Position numbers and translations under genes: made by a program. Under the pieces are notes generated by a model. The model was not told the origin of the DNA and did no database searches. It was given only the letters and a program-made list of their open reading frames with translations. Below are positions 50,353 through 59,450 of a stretch of 64,000 nucleotides of DNA, in pieces; the first letter of the stretch is position 1, and every line of letters begins with the position of its first letter. Origin of the DNA: Neobacillus kokaensis (GTDB lineage Bacteria > Bacillota > Bacilli > Bacillales > Cytobacillaceae); the NCBI RefSeq assembly GCF_014656545.1, contig NZ_BNDS01000008.1:45110-109109 (forward strand). The letters run 5' to 3'.

Positions 50353-51540
50353 TTAAATTAATTTATAATATCCACAAACAACCTGTCCTACGGCTTTTGC
50401 GGCTACTAACAGGGCGTCCTCGTCGATATCGAATTTTGGATGGTGGTTAAAGTATGGTTTTTCGACCCCTTTTGGTGTGCAGCAAATGTAGAAATAGCAC
50501 GCTGGGAATTTTTTTGCATAGTGTGCAAAGTCTTCTGATGGAGATAATTTAGGGAATTCCTTTACCTCTCTAATGTCTTGATCCTTTGCATTTTTTAAAA
50601 ATCCAGCTACCCTCTCGGTCAATTCCGGATTGTTATATAATGGTGGATAATCCGGTGTATAGGTGAGTTCGCAGGTTACATTAAATTCTTGTTCAATGCC
50701 CTTGGCGATGCGGCGGATTTCTTGTTCAATTAATTCCCGTGATTCATCTGTGATGGCACGAACGTCGCCTTCTAGTTCTACGCTGTCTTTTATCACATTG
50801 AATGTCCCTTTTCCGTCGAACGATCCGATGGTAATAACCCCCATATCAAATGGGTTTAAGCGGCGGCTGACGACCGTTTGAACAGCTGTGACAAAATGGG
50901 CACCTGCGACGATGGCATCATTTGCTAAGTGCGGCGATGAACCATGTCCGCCCACACCTTGAACCTTTAACTTAAAGTAGGCACGGCCGGGAAATACGTA
51001 GCCGCTGTTATAGCCGACAACACCCGCTGGTCCCATTGGCAGTAAATGAATCCCGAAAATATTGTCTAAATCGTCCAGTAATCCAGATTGAATCATGCCG
51101 ATCGCCCCACCAGGCGGCACCTCTTCTGCTGGTTGATGGATGATTTTTATTTTTCCAGGAATTTGATCCTTTAGTTGAATCAAGCAGTCAGCCAGAATCA
51201 TTAGGTAGGCGGTATGTCCGTCATGTGCACAGGCATGCATGACGCCTGGGTTTTTCGATTTGAATGGCACATCTGTTTCTTCAAAAATCGGAAGCGCATC
51301 GAAATCTGCCCGCAGCCCGATCGTTTTTCCAGGCTTGCCGCCTGTAATGGTCACGATCAAGCCATGCCCGCCGCCAACATTTTTATCCACTTCGACATCT
51401 TTACCTTTATAAAACTCTTCAATATACTTGCTTGTATTTTCCTCTTGAAAGGATAATTCAGGGTGTTCATGAAGATATCGACGAATTTGAATCATTTCTT
51501 CTTTCCGTTCTTCTAGCATTTTCATTAATTGCTCTTTCAT
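50353..51540 (-). CDS. M20 family amidohydrolase
   Basis: A 395-residue zinc amidohydrolase of the M20D group (N-acyl-amino-acid or hippurate hydrolase type). Metal ligands lie in HACAHDGHTAY and the catalytic glutamates in QPAEEVPPGG; the dimerisation domain begins at about residue 180. GGAGGG precedes ATG 51540, so the five residues before it are dropped. It follows the MFS transporter on the same strand by 55 bp. The pair probably imports and then deacylates or hydrolyses a small amide. Confidence 0.88.
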   Translation of the reverse strand: MKEQLMKMLEERKEEMIQIRRYLHEHPELSFQEENTSKYIEEFYKGKDVEVDKNVGGGHGLIVTITGGKPGKTIGLRADFDALPIFEETDVPFKSKNPGVMHACAHDGHTAYLMILADCLIQLKDQIPGKIKIIHQPAEEVPPGGAIGMIQSGLLDDLDNIFGIHLLPMGPAGVVGYNSGYVFPGRAYFKLKVQGVGGHGSSPHLANDAIVAGAHFVTAVQTVVSRRLNPFDMGVITIGSFDGKGTFNVIKDSVELEGDVRAITDESRELIEQEIRRIAKGIEQEFNVTCELTYTPDYPPLYNNPELTERVAGFLKNAKDQDIREVKEFPKLSPSEDFAHYAKKFPACYFYICCTPKGVEKPYFNHHPKFDIDEDALLVAAKAVGQVVCGYYKLI

Positions 51541-51594
51541 ATCGATTCCCTCCATTTACTGCGTTCACTTTGTTTATTATGGCTAATTCAACCA

Positions 51595-52998
51595 TTAACT
51601 AGCCTTTTTAGCGAGTACTTGCTGATGCTCTTTTCCTGCATTTTTCGGAACCATGACCACGATGGAAAGGAGGGCCACTATTCCGAAGATCACGTTGACG
51701 ATAATGCCGGCTGTTGCGGCCACTTCCACACCGCTGACAGCTGTGATGGCACCATAGACAGCAGCTGAGATCGCCACACCGAATGCCCCGCCAAGTGAAC
51801 TTGCCATTTTGTAAACCCCTGCCGCTGCCCCAACCTTATCGGAAGGCGCATTTGATACGGACGTATCTGTCGATGGAGTGGCATAGATGCCAAGTCCTAG
51901 ACCGAATAAAGCAAAACCGATGAACACCATAACTGTATAAGCAATGCCTGGTAAGAAGGTAAGACCCATAAGTGCTACACCAATCGTCGTGATGACGGTT
52001 CCCCAAATCATTGGCGATTTAGCCCCTGCTTTTTGAAGAATTTTCTCGCCGACACGAATCATCGCTAAAACGGCAACCAGGTAACCAAGTGAAAGCATTC
52101 CTGATTGGAAAGCGGTAAATCCGCGGCCCACTTGGACATACGTATTGGCCACAACTAATGTACCGGCAACGGCATTTAATAAAAAGTTAGAATACGTTGC
52201 ACCGGCATATGGTTTATTTTTAAATAAAGAGAAGTCGATTAAAGCAATTGCATTGTTTTTTTCCACTTTCACGAATACAATAACGCCGATTATGGATGCA
52301 GCCAAACAAACGAGCGTAAGAGCGCTTGTCCAGCCCCAATCTGCGCCGCGCGTAATGAACAGGTTCAAAGCTAGCATCGTGATAATCAATATAACTAAGC
52401 CTGCCACGTCAAATTTAAATGCGCCTTTTGATTGTGCTTTACTTTCTGGCGTATCTTTAATAAGCAGCATCCCAATAACAGCAAAGATAATAGAGAAGAT
52501 GAAGATCCATCTCCAGCCCATATAGGTGGCAATTGCACCGCCAGCGAACGAACACACGCCTGAGCCGCCCCAAGAACCGATCGACCAGAAGCTTAGTGCG
52601 CGCTGACGTTCCGCTCCTTCAAAATACTCCTTCATTAAAGCAATCGTTGCCGGCATAATACATGCCGCTGAAATCCCTTGAATAATACGGCCGATAATGA
52701 GAAGCAGTGCTCCCTGAGTTATAACAAGGAGAAGGGAACCAATAATACTCAATATGAAACCAATATAGGTAATCTTTTTTCGTCCAATTTTATCCGCTAA
52801 ACCACCGGCACCTACGATAAACATGCCTGAGAATAATGAAGATAAACTAATTGCAATATTTATTGTCCCAAGTGAAATCCCTAAATCAGATTGTACAGCC
52901 GGCACCACGTTCACCATGGCTTGGGCAAACAACCAAAAGGTAATAACACCGAACACAATTCCGGTAATCAATTTATTTGTACCTTTATAAGTCTCCAT
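51595..52998 (-). CDS. MFS transporter, DHA2-like (14 TM)
   Basis: A 467-residue major facilitator with about 14 membrane segments. Motif A appears as GGLADKIGRKK, and PATIALMKEYFEGAERQRALS lies in the central loop. DHA2 members are proton antiporters for drugs, but amino-acid-derivative transport is equally possible given the amidohydrolase partner downstream. The frame is open to 53046, but GGAGGTAACTAT before ATG 52998 fixes the start. Confidence 0.9.
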   Translation of the reverse strand: METYKGTNKLITGIVFGVITFWLFAQAMVNVVPAVQSDLGISLGTINIAISLSSLFSGMFIVGAGGLADKIGRKKITYIGFILSIIGSLLLVITQGALLLIIGRIIQGISAACIMPATIALMKEYFEGAERQRALSFWSIGSWGGSGVCSFAGGAIATYMGWRWIFIFSIIFAVIGMLLIKDTPESKAQSKGAFKFDVAGLVILIITMLALNLFITRGADWGWTSALTLVCLAASIIGVIVFVKVEKNNAIALIDFSLFKNKPYAGATYSNFLLNAVAGTLVVANTYVQVGRGFTAFQSGMLSLGYLVAVLAMIRVGEKILQKAGAKSPMIWGTVITTIGVALMGLTFLPGIAYTVMVFIGFALFGLGLGIYATPSTDTSVSNAPSDKVGAAAGVYKMASSLGGAFGVAISAAVYGAITAVSGVEVAATAGIIVNVIFGIVALLSIVVMVPKNAGKEHQQVLAKKAS

Positions 52999-53054
52999 AT
53001 AGTTACCTCCTAGAATCTTTCTTAAACAACACCGGCGCTTAAGCATCTTTATTA

Positions 53055-53090
53055 TAAAAAATGACCCCTTAAAAAAGGAGTCATTTTTTA
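53055..53090 (-). terminator. Terminator of the AraC-GH39 gene
   Basis: AAAAAATGACTCCTT pairs with AAGGGGTCATTTTTT around a short loop; a strong, nearly symmetric hairpin. Confidence 0.9.
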
Positions 53091-53163
53091 TCCGATATAG
53101 GTCATTTAGCAGGTGTAATTCTATACTTGTAAATTATCTAAGCAAAAATGAACGGTAAATTTT

Positions 53164-55497
53164 TTACACAATGACTTTTCTTAGTTCAAAAAAGTGAACG
53201 GCATTAATGGTTAAGTACGAATAAAACGACCATTCCCCTTCAATCATTTCATCAAATACTTCTAAAGACGGCTGACTGGAATGGGTAATGTAATCAATAA
53301 TCTCAGCGTCCATTCCAAATTTACTGTTATTTTCCCGCCAGCTCTTGTAAAGGGCACCATGGTCCTTATCAAACACATATTTCCGGATTTGATATTCCCC
53401 GCTTGGAATCCCTTTGACTGTCACGCGCACTTCTTTCATTAATTTTTGTGAAAAGGTTTCTTCGATAGAAAAATAGGGATTCACAATCTTGTTGTTCATT
53501 AACACAATCTGATAGCCTGTTTCATTTTCCGTCATCACATGATCTGCACCCTTTGAGATGACGTTTCCTTGCAGCCTGTTGAAAAAGGACATCGCGTAAT
53601 AGGCCGGCCGCTTCCCTTTAAAATAATGAAACAGCTCCATTCCTTCGAGTGGAATATTCCTTCCCCCCACCATTCTTTCATGTACCTCGGTATTAATCCA
53701 GAAACCAAGTGATTCCACATCATCTGCGATTGTAATCGCATCATTCAATATGAGCGCCCCTCTGAAAAAAATCCCATTCGTATACCGCGTATTACCCGAA
53801 AAGGAACTCCACGTAATCAAATGGAGCGGTTTTTCGATTGCATGGCTTTTTAAAAAGTGCTTTAATTTCTCGGTTTTATTTTTAATAAAATCTTTCGCTG
53901 CTAGATACTGATCATCGATGATATCTTTAAAATCGACCATTTCATTGGAGCTAGCCTGAAATGCGATAAAATCAAGTTGCTCTTGCTTGCGCAGCATCCA
54001 TTTATGTTCATCATCTGTTGTTCCTGTTTGAAAGGAAAATGGTAATAGCACGCCAACTTGAATCGAAGGAACCATTGTTTTTAATAGCTTGTACAACGTT
54101 GCATAGAAACACTGTACCTGTTCGCTATCCTCATCATTTGCGGAATACATAAAACACCAGGAGCTGACATACCTCTCCCCAAACACCTGCAAGCAATGCC
54201 TTAAAAAATGTTCTAATTTTTCAAGAAACGCCTGTTCATCTGCGGCTATTTCTTTGTACGCTATGTACGTAAATAAGGATAAATCATGGGTCTTCATAAA
54301 CTCGATGATTTCATCCGCATTATAGTAAGGTGATGTTGTCGGGATTAATTCATCCGTTTCGACTGCCGTTGGGATCGTCCTGCCGCTTAATAACTGATGA
54401 ATCCCGATATATTTGATGTTCAACGCCCTTTTCGCTAATAACACCTGTGTCCGAACGTTTACCTTTTGCAGCTCTCGGAGTTCACCTATCGCTAAAATTT
54501 TGTATGGATGGTTCAATTTTTTCCTGCCTGAAGAAGTTACGTCAATCTTCAATTCCTCGAAGTGGGTTTCTGTATTACTAAAGGCTGCGGTATCATCCCC
54601 ATCAGATAGATACACACCTAATTTCATGATAATGTCAGGGGATTCCAGCAATGTCTCCGAGCCATCCAATTGATAACTTTTTACGACATCCACTTGTTCC
54701 TGGGCGTTCTTTTCGCGAAACGCATGCGGTGTCTCGCCGTATACCTCTTTAAATAAATTGGTAAACGACTTTGTATTAGGAAAGCCATTTTTCATAGAAA
54801 TAAAGGTGATGGAATCCTTGGTATACAGTAAGTCCTTTACGCTGTGTTCCAGGCGAAGATTCATTAAATAACGGCTGAACCCAATCCCTGCATGCTGTTT
54901 AAAATAACGCGAAAAATAACTGGGTGACAGATAAAAATGGGCCGCTACATCCTCTAATGTAATCGGTTCGTCAACATGCTGCTTGATATAGGAAATCATC
55001 TCTTTTAAGCGCTGATCCTTGACATCCATTTCTTCCACATGGCTGCGTTCCCCTTTAAATCTCAAAATGAGCGTCAGCAAAATTTTGCAGATTAAAATAT
55101 GCACCTCAAGCTGGGAGTCCTTTTCATGCCGGCAATAGGTAATCAGCAGCTCCGCAAGAGATTTACGCAGCTCCGCCATAATATTTTCTTTCCCGCGATC
55201 AATCTGCTGCGAAAATAAATGAAAATGATACTGCCGGTACTCCTCATAATATTTGGAGATAAAGGTATCCGGAATGCGTACGATTAAAACCGTGTTATTC
55301 TTTACAGCCCGCACTTGATACAATTGATTTCGGTTAATCACCAGCAAGTCATTTTCCCTCAGATAATAAATGCCGCTATCCATTTCCACTACTAATTCAC
55401 CATCAAGAACAAGAAGAATCTCAACCCCCGGGTAGATTCTTGACGATAAAAATTCAATGTTCTGCAATGACAATTGATAGTCTTCTGTGTGATCCAA
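53164..55497 (-). CDS. AraC regulator fused to a GH39-like domain
   Basis: A 777-residue regulator. An N-terminal cupin sensor (about residues 1-90, EILLVLDGELVVEM) is followed by an AraC double helix-turn-helix (about 165-265, LEDVAAHFYLSPSYFSRYFKQ) and a long C-terminal half (about 290-770) that looks like a family 39 glycoside hydrolase barrel with a trailing beta domain. In such fusions the barrel is usually thought to sense sugars. TTG start with AGAGGG seven bases upstream. It lies 166 bp upstream of the MFS/amidohydrolase pair on the same strand and is separated from it by a terminator. Confidence 0.82.
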   Translation of the reverse strand: MDHTEDYQLSLQNIEFLSSRIYPGVEILLVLDGELVVEMDSGIYYLRENDLLVINRNQLYQVRAVKNNTVLIVRIPDTFISKYYEEYRQYHFHLFSQQIDRGKENIMAELRKSLAELLITYCRHEKDSQLEVHILICKILLTLILRFKGERSHVEEMDVKDQRLKEMISYIKQHVDEPITLEDVAAHFYLSPSYFSRYFKQHAGIGFSRYLMNLRLEHSVKDLLYTKDSITFISMKNGFPNTKSFTNLFKEVYGETPHAFREKNAQEQVDVVKSYQLDGSETLLESPDIIMKLGVYLSDGDDTAAFSNTETHFEELKIDVTSSGRKKLNHPYKILAIGELRELQKVNVRTQVLLAKRALNIKYIGIHQLLSGRTIPTAVETDELIPTTSPYYNADEIIEFMKTHDLSLFTYIAYKEIAADEQAFLEKLEHFLRHCLQVFGERYVSSWCFMYSANDEDSEQVQCFYATLYKLLKTMVPSIQVGVLLPFSFQTGTTDDEHKWMLRKQEQLDFIAFQASSNEMVDFKDIIDDQYLAAKDFIKNKTEKLKHFLKSHAIEKPLHLITWSSFSGNTRYTNGIFFRGALILNDAITIADDVESLGFWINTEVHERMVGGRNIPLEGMELFHYFKGKRPAYYAMSFFNRLQGNVISKGADHVMTENETGYQIVLMNNKIVNPYFSIEETFSQKLMKEVRVTVKGIPSGEYQIRKYVFDKDHGALYKSWRENNSKFGMDAEIIDYITHSSQPSLEVFDEMIEGEWSFYSYLTINAVHFFELRKVIV

Positions 55498-55639
55498 TGG
55501 TGTACCCTCTTTTCTGGTTTTGATTATCGGTCCCGGCTTTCTTGTTGGTTACTTCATATATTAATGGAAGTGCTTGGCAAAGTGCAAAAATTGGCTGGGG
55601 GCGGCGGGGCTGGATTGCGTTGCTAGACTACTTAGATGA

Positions 55640-56565
55640 AGGCTACTTCCCTTTTTGACAGTAACTAGACGGACTCTACTTGATGTCTGCGATGCATTTT
55701 TCCTTTTTGACGGTAACTAGACGGGCTCTACTTGATGGCTGCGATGCATTTTTCCTTTTTGACAGTAACTAGACGGAGGCTACTTGATGTCTGCGATGCA
55801 TTTTTCCTTTTTGACAGTAACTAGACTGGCTCTACTTGGTGGCTGCGATGCATTTTTCCTTTTTGACGGTAACTAGACGGCTTCTACTTGGTGTCTGGGA
55901 TGCATTTTTCCTTTTTGACGGTAACTAGACGGGGGCTACTTTATGGCTGCGATGGATTTTTCTTTTTGACGGTAACTAGACGCCAGCTAATTGGTGTCTA
56001 AGATGGATTTTTCCTTTTTTATGGTAACTAGACGCCCGCTACTTTATGGCTGCGATGGATTTTTCCTTTTTGACGGTAACTAGACGGCCGCTACTTAATG
56101 TCTGGGATCGATTTTTCCCTTTAGACAGTAACTAGACGCCCGCTACTTTATGCCTGGGATGAATTTTTCCTTTTTGACAGTAACTAGACGGGGGCTACTT
56201 GGTGGCTGGGATGGATTTTTCCTTTTTGACAGTAACTAGACGGGCTCTACTTGATGGCTGCGATGGATTTTTCCTTTTTGACAGTAACTAGACTGGCTCT
56301 ACTTGGTGGCTGGAATGCATTTTTCCTTTTTGACGGTAACTAGACCGTCTCTACTTGGTGTCTGAGATGCATTTTTCCTTTTTGACGGTAACTAGACGGC
56401 TTCTACTTGATGGCTGGGTTGGATTTTCCCTTTTTGACGGTAACTAGACGGGCTCTACTTGATGGCTGCGATGGATTTTTCCTTTTTAACAGTAACTAGA
56501 CGGCCGCAAACTTGATGTCTGCGATGGATTTTTCCTTTCGCACGGTAAGTAGATGCCGTTCTGGA
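55640..56565. repeat. 52-bp tandem repeat array (type 2), about 18 units
   Basis: GTAACTAGAC recurs with starts of TAAC at 55662, 55714, 55766, 55818, 55870, 55922, 55973, 56025 and on to 56493 and 56546: 52 bp per unit, with rare 51 or 53. Units also share TTTTTCCTTTTTGAC and CTCTACTTG. The unit is alignable with the type 1 array at 13.95-14.29 kb. No common reading frame exists. Confidence 0.92.
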
Positions 56566-56706
56566 CCGAACTTCGCTTCAAAAAATCTATTTTCCTTTTT
56601 CTAACACCAATCCCGCCAGTTTTAAGATGATTATTTTTGCACCCGCATCAAACAATTCATTGTACAATGAAAATAAACATTAGGCCGAATAAGGTAGGGA
56701 TATGCG

Positions 56707-56892
56707 ATGAAGGATTACCATTGCTGCGCGACATGCCGGCATTTTAAAGTGGAGAAAACTGCTGACGGTGCGAAATATTTCTGCAGCCGGTTAGGCTATG
56801 AAACCAAGACGCATTATAAATTTAACTGCTGGAGCCCTAAGGAGAATGTCGTGAAGTTAATGAATAAGGGGAAAACGACCGATCATAATTGA
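56707..56892 (+). CDS. Small cysteine-rich protein
   Basis: A 61-residue protein with CCATC near the start (residues 6-10), Cys in YFCSRLG and Cys in FNCWSP, a spacing that could bind one zinc. AGGTAGGG lies 8 bp before the ATG. Similar short proteins are annotated as hypothetical in Bacillaceae as far as I recall. No partner gene is evident. Confidence 0.7.
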   Translation: MKDYHCCATCRHFKVEKTADGAKYFCSRLGYETKTHYKFNCWSPKENVVKLMNKGKTTDHN

Positions 56893-57003
56893 AAGCAGCT
56901 AACGGGACGGTATCATCCGAAAAGCGCGCCAAAATCGATATGAGAGTTAATCGAATTGAACAGTTATTGAAATCTTAAAAGGACGGATCCTTTAAAAATT
57001 TTT

Positions 57004-57048
57004 AAAAAGTATCAGACAGCCGAACAGCTGGCTGTCTGATACTTTTTA
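57004..57048. terminator. Bidirectional terminator
   Basis: AGTATCAGACAGCC pairs perfectly with GGCTGTCTGATACT around 7 nt, with A and T tracts on both sides. It ends amtB-glnK from the right. Confidence 0.92.
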
Positions 57049-57052
57049 TACA

Positions 57053-58360
57053 TTAAACAATTCTTCCTTTACCCGTGCGAATCGGCGCAACGGAGATTCC
57101 GGTTGTCTCTTCAAAATCATACAAACTGGTGGGTATGTCTGTGAAACGCTCTAGTTCGTTATAGGCAGGAATTCCGTGGTAGGACATATCCAAACCTTCT
57201 TCTTCCTCCCGTTCACTTGCCCGGAAGCCTACCGTCATTTCACAAACCTTCGCGATCACCGCGCCGCCAACAATTCCCCAAACAACGACTACTACGGCCC
57301 CTAGTACTTGAATTTTTAAAAGAGAAAAATCGCCCGTTGTCAAAAGACCTTGTGACGTATCGAACAATCCAACTGCGATTGTGCCAAATACTCCGTTGAA
57401 GCCATGAACCGCCACCGCTCCCACTGGGTCATCTACCTTTAAATTATCGACCAATAAAGTTGCGTAAATCACGATCACGCCGCTGATAACCCCAATTACA
57501 ATGGCACTCCATTGAGAAACAAAGGCACAGCCAGCTGTGATGGCAACAAGTCCGGCCAAAACTCCATTAATCGTCATACTCGGATCTGCTTTCCCGAACT
57601 TTTTCATTGTTAGGAACAGGGCAGCTGTACCGCCGCTTGCCCCGGCTAGCATCGTATTCAGGGCGATCGATGCCAGGTTTGAATTTGACGCATCTAATGT
57701 ACTTCCGGCATTAAACCCAAACCAGCCAAACCATAATATAAAAGCACCGGCTGAAGCCAACGGGATATTACTTGGCGCAAACACATTGGCACTTCCGTCT
57801 GAATTAAACCGGCCTTTTCTCGGGCCTAACCGTTTGGCCATCGCGAAAGCCGCAAAGCCGCCTACCGCATGGATGGCACCGGAACCGGCAAAATCCTTCA
57901 TCCCCAATTTCGCCAGCCAGCCGTCATTGTTCCAAATCCAGTGGCCTGAAAGCGGAAAAATAACGGCACAAATCAGGGCGACTGTGACGATATATGCCTT
58001 AAAATTCATTCTTTCCGCAACCGCACCAGATACAATTGAAACACAAGCTACGGCGAATCCCATTTGGAACAGGACAAAGGCGGCACTCGGCAATTCAATG
58101 GACATCGCCATTTTTTCCGGGCTTCCAAAAAGAGTAGTGCCAATGATTCCAAAGGCATCTTTGCCGAACATAATCCCGAAGCCCGCTATCCAAAATGCTA
58201 AAGCTCCGACTGTTAAATCAACAAAAATCTTCATCGTGACATTGACGGCATTTTTCGTTCTCACAAAACCAGCTTCCAGTAAGCTGAAGCCGCCTTCCAT
58301 AAAAAGCACCATGGCCGCAGCCAGCACAATCCACACGGTATTTATATACATTAGCTCCAT
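57053..58360 (-). CDS. amtB: Ammonium transporter AmtB
   Basis: A 435-residue ammonium channel with eleven membrane helices (ALAFWIAGFGIMFG, GSGAIHAVGGFAAFAM, ILWFGWFGFNAGS). It has a C-terminal cytoplasmic tail that GlnK can block. It imports ammonium under nitrogen limitation. Its start overlaps the end of glnK by 10 bp, so the two are translationally coupled, in the order glnK-amtB. Confidence 0.95.
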   Translation of the reverse strand: MELMYINTVWIVLAAAMVLFMEGGFSLLEAGFVRTKNAVNVTMKIFVDLTVGALAFWIAGFGIMFGKDAFGIIGTTLFGSPEKMAMSIELPSAAFVLFQMGFAVACVSIVSGAVAERMNFKAYIVTVALICAVIFPLSGHWIWNNDGWLAKLGMKDFAGSGAIHAVGGFAAFAMAKRLGPRKGRFNSDGSANVFAPSNIPLASAGAFILWFGWFGFNAGSTLDASNSNLASIALNTMLAGASGGTAALFLTMKKFGKADPSMTINGVLAGLVAITAGCAFVSQWSAIVIGVISGVIVIYATLLVDNLKVDDPVGAVAVHGFNGVFGTIAVGLFDTSQGLLTTGDFSLLKIQVLGAVVVVVWGIVGGAVIAKVCEMTVGFRASEREEEEGLDMSYHGIPAYNELERFTDIPTSLYDFEETTGISVAPIRTGKGRIV

Positions 58361-58725
58361 GATTGTTCGTCCTCCCTATTTATCAAGTCATCAATATCCT
58401 CGTCGGCTTTTCCTGTTCGAATGTTATAGGCTTCTAAGATCGGATAAACGTATATTTTACCGTCGCCGTCTTCTCCCGTTTGGGCAGAAGCGACGATTTT
58501 CTGAATCGTCGGCTCCACCATATAATCCGAAAGGACAATCTCCAATTTTATCTTTGGATGGAGCGTGACTTTATAATTTTTCCCGCGATAGACACCCTGG
58601 CTGTCTTTCTGTTTTCCGCGCCCCACCACCTGGGATACAGTAAAGCCTGTAATCCCAATACTTTTAAGCCCCTTAATCGTCTCCGTTAGCTTTTGAGGTC
58701 TGATAATCGCTTCTATTTTCTTCAT
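58351..58725 (-). CDS. glnK: PII nitrogen-regulatory protein GlnK
   Basis: A 124-residue PII protein. MKKIEAIIRPQKL begins the core, the T-loop has the conserved tyrosine in GVYRGKNY, and TGEDGDGKIYVYPI binds ATP/ADP. The C-terminus carries an extra acidic tail. AGAAGGGAG before ATG 58725 sets the start; the frame itself is open to 58785. It senses 2-oxoglutarate and nucleotides and gates AmtB. Confidence 0.95.
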   Translation of the reverse strand: MKKIEAIIRPQKLTETIKGLKSIGITGFTVSQVVGRGKQKDSQGVYRGKNYKVTLHPKIKLEIVLSDYMVEPTIQKIVASAQTGEDGDGKIYVYPILEAYNIRTGKADEDIDDLINREDEQSWS

Positions 58726-58795
58726 GTCAAACTCCCTTCTGACGCTATATGGTGATTCTTGGTTTTTATGCTCACCTGTGAACAAACCCTTTAAA

Positions 58796-58860
58796 GGGGG
58801 ATTTCAGCTAATTGGTAAAGCAGCGGATTCTAAGTTGGAAAGCGTCCTGTGTTGAATTAA
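58796..58860 (+). pseudogene. tRNA-like relic upstream of glnK
   Basis: CAGCTAATTGGTAAAGCAGC resembles a tRNA D arm, the following bases an anticodon-arm remnant, and GTGTTGAATT a T arm. Stems are too damaged and the acceptor does not close. It may be a decayed tRNA or coincidence. Confidence 0.25.
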
Positions 58861-58923
58861 AAAAATCTATGAATGTATTTTATTCCTTTATAATTAATCT
58901 TAACAATATCAATTTTTCATAAA

Positions 58924-58946
58924 ATTAATCTATTTTTGAGATTAAT
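58924..58946. promoter_or_regulatory. Palindrome upstream of glnK
   Basis: ATTAATCT and AGATTAAT form a perfect 8-bp inverted repeat with a 7-bp centre. It is operator-like, but does not match the TnrA consensus. Confidence 0.35.
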
Positions 58947-58982
58947 TAAGGTTAAGCGCTTTCCTTTTTAAAAATAAAATTC

Positions 58983-59021
58983 AAAAAGGCTGCCGATTTG
59001 CATTCTTCGGCAGCCTTTTTC
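58983..59021. terminator. Bidirectional terminator
   Basis: AAGGCTGCCGA pairs with TCGGCAGCCTT and T or A tracts flank both sides; it closes the 51-residue gene to the right. Confidence 0.9.
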
Positions 59022-59034
59022 TCTTATTTATATT

Positions 59035-59190
59035 TTAGCCAATCACTAAATTTTTAAGGTCAGTCTTTAAGTCTTCCATTAGTTGTTCGAGGGTGAGTTC
59101 TCTTTCGTTTCGGCCTTTGTCATATGCCTTTTTCACGATCGCTGTGAAAGCGGCAATCTCAGGGCTTTGTTTTGTTTCCTCCTTCTCCAA
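59035..59190 (-). CDS. Small acidic/basic helical protein
   Basis: A 51-residue protein with TTG start, AGGAGG 8 bp upstream and a terminator right after, so expression is well supported. It begins MEKEETKQSPEIAAF and ends in a helix LEQLMEDLKTDLKNLVIG. It is probably all-helical. I do not recognise a family. Confidence 0.7.
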   Translation of the reverse strand: MEKEETKQSPEIAAFTAIVKKAYDKGRNERELTLEQLMEDLKTDLKNLVIG

Positions 59191-59450
59191 TTCAAAATCC
59201 TCCTAAAGTTATAATGTCATATTTTACTATAAGGAAAGATGCTTGTAAATCTATTTCCAGTTAGAAAATTGTTGAAATTTTATGAACAGCGTCGAAATGC
59301 CATTTAAAATTGGTTTTTTCCGGACATTTCCCTGTCGGCTTTCTGCAAAATTTCCCGGAAAATTACACATTTTTGCAAAACCTTCCCCAAAACGCTAGCA
59401 ATCTATGATAAAATATTGGAAAAGTAAAGGAATTTGAGGTGATTTGTCAA

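Noticed and set aside
55640..56565. CRISPR array
   Set aside because: Units are contiguous and alike over their full length; there are no unique spacers and no cas genes.
57537..58568. 343-codon plus-strand frame opposite amtB and glnK
   Set aside because: It covers both genes antisense and has no domain-like sequence; it follows from codon use in the real genes.
58726..58980. TnrA or GlnR box before glnK-amtB
   Set aside because: No match to TGTNANAWWWTNTNACA was seen; only an ATTAATCT palindrome is present.
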